Under the pieces are notes generated by a model. The model was not told the DNA's origin, did no database searches, and saw nothing but the letters and a program-made list of their open reading frames with translations. Below, in pieces: positions 8,629 to 12,004 of a DNA stretch of 12,004 bases. Both the position numbers and the translations under genes were made by a program. Position 1 is the first letter of the stretch, and each line of letters starts with the position of its first letter. The stretch covers positions 1 to 12,004 of the forward strand of contig JALLPB010001721.1 of NCBI GenBank assembly GCA_036939975.1, written 5' to 3'. This stretch comes from Cyclostephanos tholiformis. Taxonomy: Eukaryota > Bacillariophyta > Thalassiosirophyceae > Thalassiosirales > Thalassiosiraceae.

Positions 8629-8925
8629 AGGATCTTGAGCTCAGGAATGTGTTGCTATTGGACAACCAGTCTACCTTTGATCTGTGCTGCAACAAGGCAT
8701 TCACTTCCCACATCTTCAAGGCCAAGAATCCACTTCTCATGACGAGCAATGGTGGTGGCCTCAAGATCTCCCACAAGTGCAAGATTCCCGGGTATAAGTA
8801 CCAAGTTTGGTTTAGCAGCAAGGCCATAACCAACATTATCTGTCTTAAGAACCTTATCAAGTGCTACAGAGTCACCTATGACAGCAAGATTGACACCACA
8901 TTTGTCGTGCATCAAAGTGCTTTTG
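8629..8925 (+). pseudogene. Copia aspartic protease domain, copy 2
   Basis: In the same frame as gag, NVLLLDNQSTFDLCCN holds the protease active-site Asp (codon 8661-8663) in the DNQST form seen in algal copia elements, followed by MTSNGGGLKISHKCKIPGYK and AITNIICLKNLIKCYRVTYD, matching the rest of a retropepsin fold. It would cleave the gag-pol polyprotein. The domain itself has no stop, but the upstream TGA at 7617 and downstream breaks leave it stranded. Limits are approximate. Confidence 0.82.
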
Positions 8926-10160
8926 GATTGCCTGACTTGCTGTTCGAAATGCACCCCTGTGGATTGCATGTCTGTTACCCCAAGAAGATGGGCCAGTTTG
9001 GATTTGTCCAGACTGTTGAAGACAATATGAAACTCTTCAGTAAGCGCNACTCCAAGAAGATGGGCCAGTTTGGATTTGTCCAGACTGTTGAAGACAATAT
9101 GAAACTCTTCAGTAAGCGCCAGATTGCTGGAGCCAAGAAGGCCAGGGAGCTTCATGAGAAATTGATTTATCCATCCACTGCTGACTTCAGAGCCATTGTC
9201 GGTGCTGGCAGAGTCGCTGGATCTGAAGTCACCCTTGATGATGTGAAGGCTGCAGAAGTGATCTGGGGCTGGTCAGTGCTTAAGCTGAAGGGGAACATGA
9301 CTTGTTCCACTGTCAAGCGGACTGTCCAGAGCATTGTCAAGTTGCCTTTTGAGCTCATCAAGCTCCATTGTGAGGTAGAATTAGTTATTGACTGCTTCTT
9401 TGTCAACAAGCATGTGCTCTTCACTACCTACAGCACAAAGATTTGCTTACCACCATCACCCGTTTAAGTAACCGGACCAAGGAGGTTATTTGGGATGCTT
9501 TGCATGCAACGTACAAGACGTATCTTCTACGTGGCTTCAAGATTGTAGTGATCAGGGGAGACCAAGAATTTGTATCCATCAGTGAGCTGGTGGTTGGCCT
9601 AATGCCCAGATTGGATTGGGCTGCAGATTCCCAGCATTGTGGATTGATTGAGCGGAACATCAGATTTCTGAAAGAAAAGGTCAGATCCCTCCGTCACAGC
9701 ATCCCATATGAATGAGTACCCACCATTATGATTGTAAGAATGGTTCTACATGTTGTGAAGTTTGTTAATGGGTTCCCACAGAAAGGTGGTGTGAAACTTT
9801 ATTCTCCTGGTGAGATTATGACTGGTCGGTGCCTACATGTGGATGACCTTTGGCTTGCCTTTGGGACTTATTGTCAGGTGGCCAAGCATGTGGAGCCTTG
9901 CAATAGTCTTGCCCCTCGAACATGAGCGGCTATTGCACTTGGCAATTCTGGAAACTTGTCAGGTGGCCAGACTATCCTCGTTTTGGACACTGGCCATACC
10001 ATAATTCAGCATCAGTGGGTGGTGCTACCCATACCTCCTGGTGTGATTGCCAGAGTCTCGGTATGCAGAAAAGCTGAACCTTCCATTCTCACTTTCACAG
10101 ATCAACATGGCCATGAAATTGGAGACTATCCCCAGGAGGAGCCTGTGGTGGATGATGAAG
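8926..10160 (+). pseudogene. Copia integrase, copy 2 (several breaks)
   Basis: The N-terminal part follows protease in frame: LPDLLFEMHPCGLHVCYPKK, then KKARELHEKLIYPSTADFRA. The first catalytic Asp is in ELVIDCFFVNKH (codon 9390-9392). A one-base loss near 9444 shifts frame; the next frame carries the second Asp in IRGDQEF (9560-9562) and the Glu in CGLIERNIRFLKEK (9650-9652). The D-to-E spacing is 29 residues, a little shorter than the classical 35. TGA at 9713-9715 and 9923-9925 break the C-terminal region, which otherwise stays in one frame through SGGQTILVLDTGH and beyond. Integrase would insert element DNA into chromosomes; this copy cannot encode an intact one. Confidence 0.83.
8977..9120. 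repeat. 72-bp direct duplication across an assembly gap (N at 9048)
   Basis: Positions 8977-9047 are repeated at 9049-9119 with one difference (C 8979, T 9051) and a single N at 9048 exactly between. The period of 72 keeps the reading frame. The duplicated peptide KKMGQFGFVQTVEDNMKLF normally occurs once in this element family. The simplest reading is two contig ends carrying the same sequence joined with a placeholder N. Confidence 0.9.
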
Positions 10161-11327
10161 GCTCAGTGACCTATGATTATGTGCCTGATCTGCATGATTC
10201 TGAAATTGCAGGAGTGGGCAAGGTACCCCTTACCAAGCCCACAGGAGTGGAAGTGGCAGATCTACAAGTCCCCCAAGATGTCCCTCAAGGCACCAACGCG
10301 GACACTGATTTTGGGCTTGCACAGGAACCTCTAGATGACCCCCACGAGCAGGAAACTGCGCGCCATTCAACCGGCAAGCCAACCACAGCGGCGCTACCCC
10401 AAGACCCTACACCCCCACCCTCACGCCAAGGAATGGCTGCATGCAATGCCAGGGTGAGGAAGCCTCCCAAGAAGTATGTCCCGTCCATGCAAGGCAAAAA
10501 GTATGCCGTTGCAATGTCTCAGATTGCTGAATGCCTCAAGGAGAGCAAGAACAGGATGGCATTGGTCCAAATGTCTGTCAAGCTGATGTCACCGGGTGCT
10601 CACCGGAAGGCAGATGTTGTGGGAATGATCATGGTCCAGTTGTCCATGAAAGCTGCCATCAAGAAGTGGGGGGAGCGTGCAAGGTTTGCAATCCTGAAGG
10701 AGATGAAGCAACTCCACTGGCGTAACTCCTACAAGCCTAAGCACTGGTATGACATAACCAAGAAGCAGAAGCAGCAATACTTGAGTCACACATCTTTGTC
10801 GAGGAGAAGAAGAACGGGGCCATCAAGGCACGCAAGGTCATTGGGGGCAACAAGCAACAAGACTACATTACCAAGGAGGATGTGAGCTCTCCAACAGTGA
10901 TGGCTGAAGCTGTCATGCTCACCTGTGTGATTGATGCACAGGAGAATAGGGATGTGGTGGTGGTTGACATTCCCAATGCCTTTGCCCAGACCATTGTGAG
11001 CCAAGAGGATGCTGAACACCGAGTGATTGTCTGGATTTGGGGACCTCTGGTGGATGTTCTGGTGGGCATTGCACCTGATGTATATGGCCACTATGTCTCA
11101 ACCAACAAGGCCGGGCAGAAGGAGCTAATTGTTGAGTATCTGAATGCTGTCTACGGAACCATGATTGCAGCTCTACTCTACTACAAGAAGTTCATGAAGA
11201 GCCTCACCAAGCATGGGGTCAAGCTCAATCCATATGATGGATGTGTCGCCAACAAGACCGTTGAGGGGAAGCAGATGACTGTCTGTTTCCATGTAAAGAC
11301 TGCAAGTTTTTCCATGAGTCTCCTCAA
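10161..11327 (+). pseudogene. Copia reverse transcriptase, copy 2, catalytic box destroyed
   Basis: The frame starting in the integrase tail continues to a TGA at 10883-10885, reached only because one base is missing near 10774 (copy 1 has GCAGATAC where copy 2 has GCAATAC). The correct frame resumes as EDVSSPTVMAEAVMLTCVID and VVDIPNAFAQ with the first catalytic Asp. At 11291-11300 copy 1 reads FHVDDCK, while copy 2 has lost one base and reads FHVKTASF, so both Asp of the active box are gone. This frame stops at 11329-11331. N-terminal to RT there is a Pro-rich, variable linker (about 10180-10450), as in copy 1. Confidence 0.85.
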
Positions 11328-11875
11328 GTGATTGATGAGACCATCAGTTGGCTCAAGGACGAGTATGAGAGCATCTTTGAAGATGGCTCTGGGGCAATGA
11401 AAGTGCATTGGGACAAGGTCCACAAGTATCTGGGCATGAACATGGACTTCTCCAAGCAGGGCCAATGCATCGTGACTATGTTCCAGTACTTGGATGGAGT
11501 TGTGCAGGCCTATGACCTAGTCAAGTCCAAGTATGATGATGGCTTCCTGCCTGTCACTAAGTGCAGATATGACACCCCAGCTCCAGACAACTTGTTCATG
11601 GTGAACGAAGACTGTGAGAAACTCCCCGGAGACATGGCAGCCGACTTCCATACAATTGTGGCCAAGACTCTCTACATGACCAAGAGGGCCAGGCCGGACA
11701 CCTGTCTATCGGTTGCATTCCTGTCTACACGGGTCAGAGCTCCCGATCGAGATGACTGGGAGAAATTGAGGCACCTGGTGGAGTATTTGAGGAAGGATAA
11801 CACCCGTCCCCTTGTCCTGGGCGCCAATAATGATGGATTGCTGATGTGGTATGTGGATGCATCGTTTGCAGTGCA
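11328..11875 (+). pseudogene. RT C-terminus and start of RNase H, copy 2, truncated
   Basis: In the frame regained after the active-site deletion, the sequence encodes IDETISWLKDEYESIFED, KRARPDTCLSVAFLSTRVRA and LLMWYVDASFAV, where the first RNase H Asp is at 11856-11858. Copy 1 continues HPNMRGHTGGG, but here the match ends at about 11875 and unrelated sequence follows up to a TGA at 11949-11951. The other RNase H catalytic residues are missing. Confidence 0.82.
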
Positions 11876-12004
11876 GCAGTCCCAAGCTCCTTGTGCAGGG
11901 ATTTTGCCCCATGCACTGCCGGCTGCTACACATGTTTTCGAACTTGTGTGAGAGCTATCACACTTGCACTATGGACAATCTTTTCAACTCTGTGAAACTT
12001 GCTC
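11876..12004 (+). pseudogene. Possible piggyBac-type transposase fragment, partial at right edge
   Basis: In the frame with codons starting at 11878, 11881 and so on, the sequence is open to the window end and reads GFCPMHCRLLHMFSNLCESY followed by HTCTMDNLFNSVKLA. The block MDN-hydrophobic-F-x-S-V-x-L resembles the region around the second catalytic Asp of piggyBac-family DDD transposases, which typically has the form (T)MDNxFTSxxL, preceded by a leucine-rich strand as seen here. The Asp codon is at 11974-11976. No TTAA, the piggyBac target, lies at the junction, so this is not a simple clean insertion into the copia element. Only about 43 codons are visible, so the call is tentative. Confidence 0.42.

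Larger units (their letters stand above)
6996..11875 (+). mobile_element. Copia-type LTR retrotransposon, copy 2, 3'-truncated
   Basis: Domains run in the Ty1/copia order: gag, protease, integrase, reverse transcriptase, RNase H. Similarity to copy 1 stops abruptly at about 11875, early in RNase H, so the 3' end and 3' LTR are missing. Disablements: TGA 7617-7619, an artefactual-looking duplication across N 9048, a one-base loss near 9444, TGA 9713-9715, TGA 9923-9925, a one-base loss near 10774 and a one-base loss near 11295 in the RT active site. The original element most likely had one gag-pol reading frame, since successive segments rejoin the same frame after each stop. The family resembles diatom copia elements. 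Confidence 0.87.

Overview
The window looks like repeat-rich nuclear DNA from a eukaryotic alga, most likely a diatom or close stramenopile relative. The main reason is two copies of a Ty1/copia-type retrotransposon whose gag, protease, integrase, reverse transcriptase and RNase H segments resemble the copia-like elements that are abundant in diatom genomes. There are no operons, Shine-Dalgarno-driven genes, rRNA or tRNA genes or CRISPR arrays. One N at position 9048 marks an assembly gap.

Layout. (1) Positions 1 to about 2912, minus strand: one decayed gene that reads leftward and runs off the left edge. It has a proline/acidic N-terminal part, a basic nuclear-localisation-like patch, a long coiled coil, and a large C-terminal domain of at least 446 codons (1338 down to 1) with an NDVAES motif. 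It is interrupted by in-frame stops at 2816-2818, 2261-2263 and 1883-1885 and by a +1 frame change near 1384-1322. (2) Positions 2913-3571: non-coding, with a perfect 12-bp inverted repeat and G-rich runs including a short-loop G-quadruplex motif. (3) Positions 3572-6190, plus strand: copia copy 1, truncated at its 5' end inside integrase. It keeps reverse transcriptase and RNase H but carries stops and frameshifts. (4) Positions 6191-6995: non-coding, probably LTR/leader-like, with a GTGA-loop hairpin, a 171-bp block bounded by perfect 17-bp inverted repeats, and a 41-bp tandem repeat. (5) Positions 6996 to about 11875, plus strand: copia copy 2 in the same orientation, with gag, protease, integrase, RT and the start of RNase H, also broken in several places. 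(6) Positions 11876-12004: an abrupt switch to unrelated sequence that resembles the second catalytic aspartate region of a piggyBac-type transposase and runs off the right edge.

How it fits together: nothing here looks like an intact functional gene. The two copia copies are offset by about 6.19 kb and truncated at opposite ends, so they may be parts of one tandem or nested array. Several disablements, compared between the copies or between repeat units, are CpG to TpG or CpA changes, which fits deamination of methylated cytosine in silenced transposons. The strongest leads are the long left-edge minus-strand reading frame, the 171-bp MITE-like block, the piggyBac-like fragment at the right edge, and the likely artefactual 72-bp duplication across the N.
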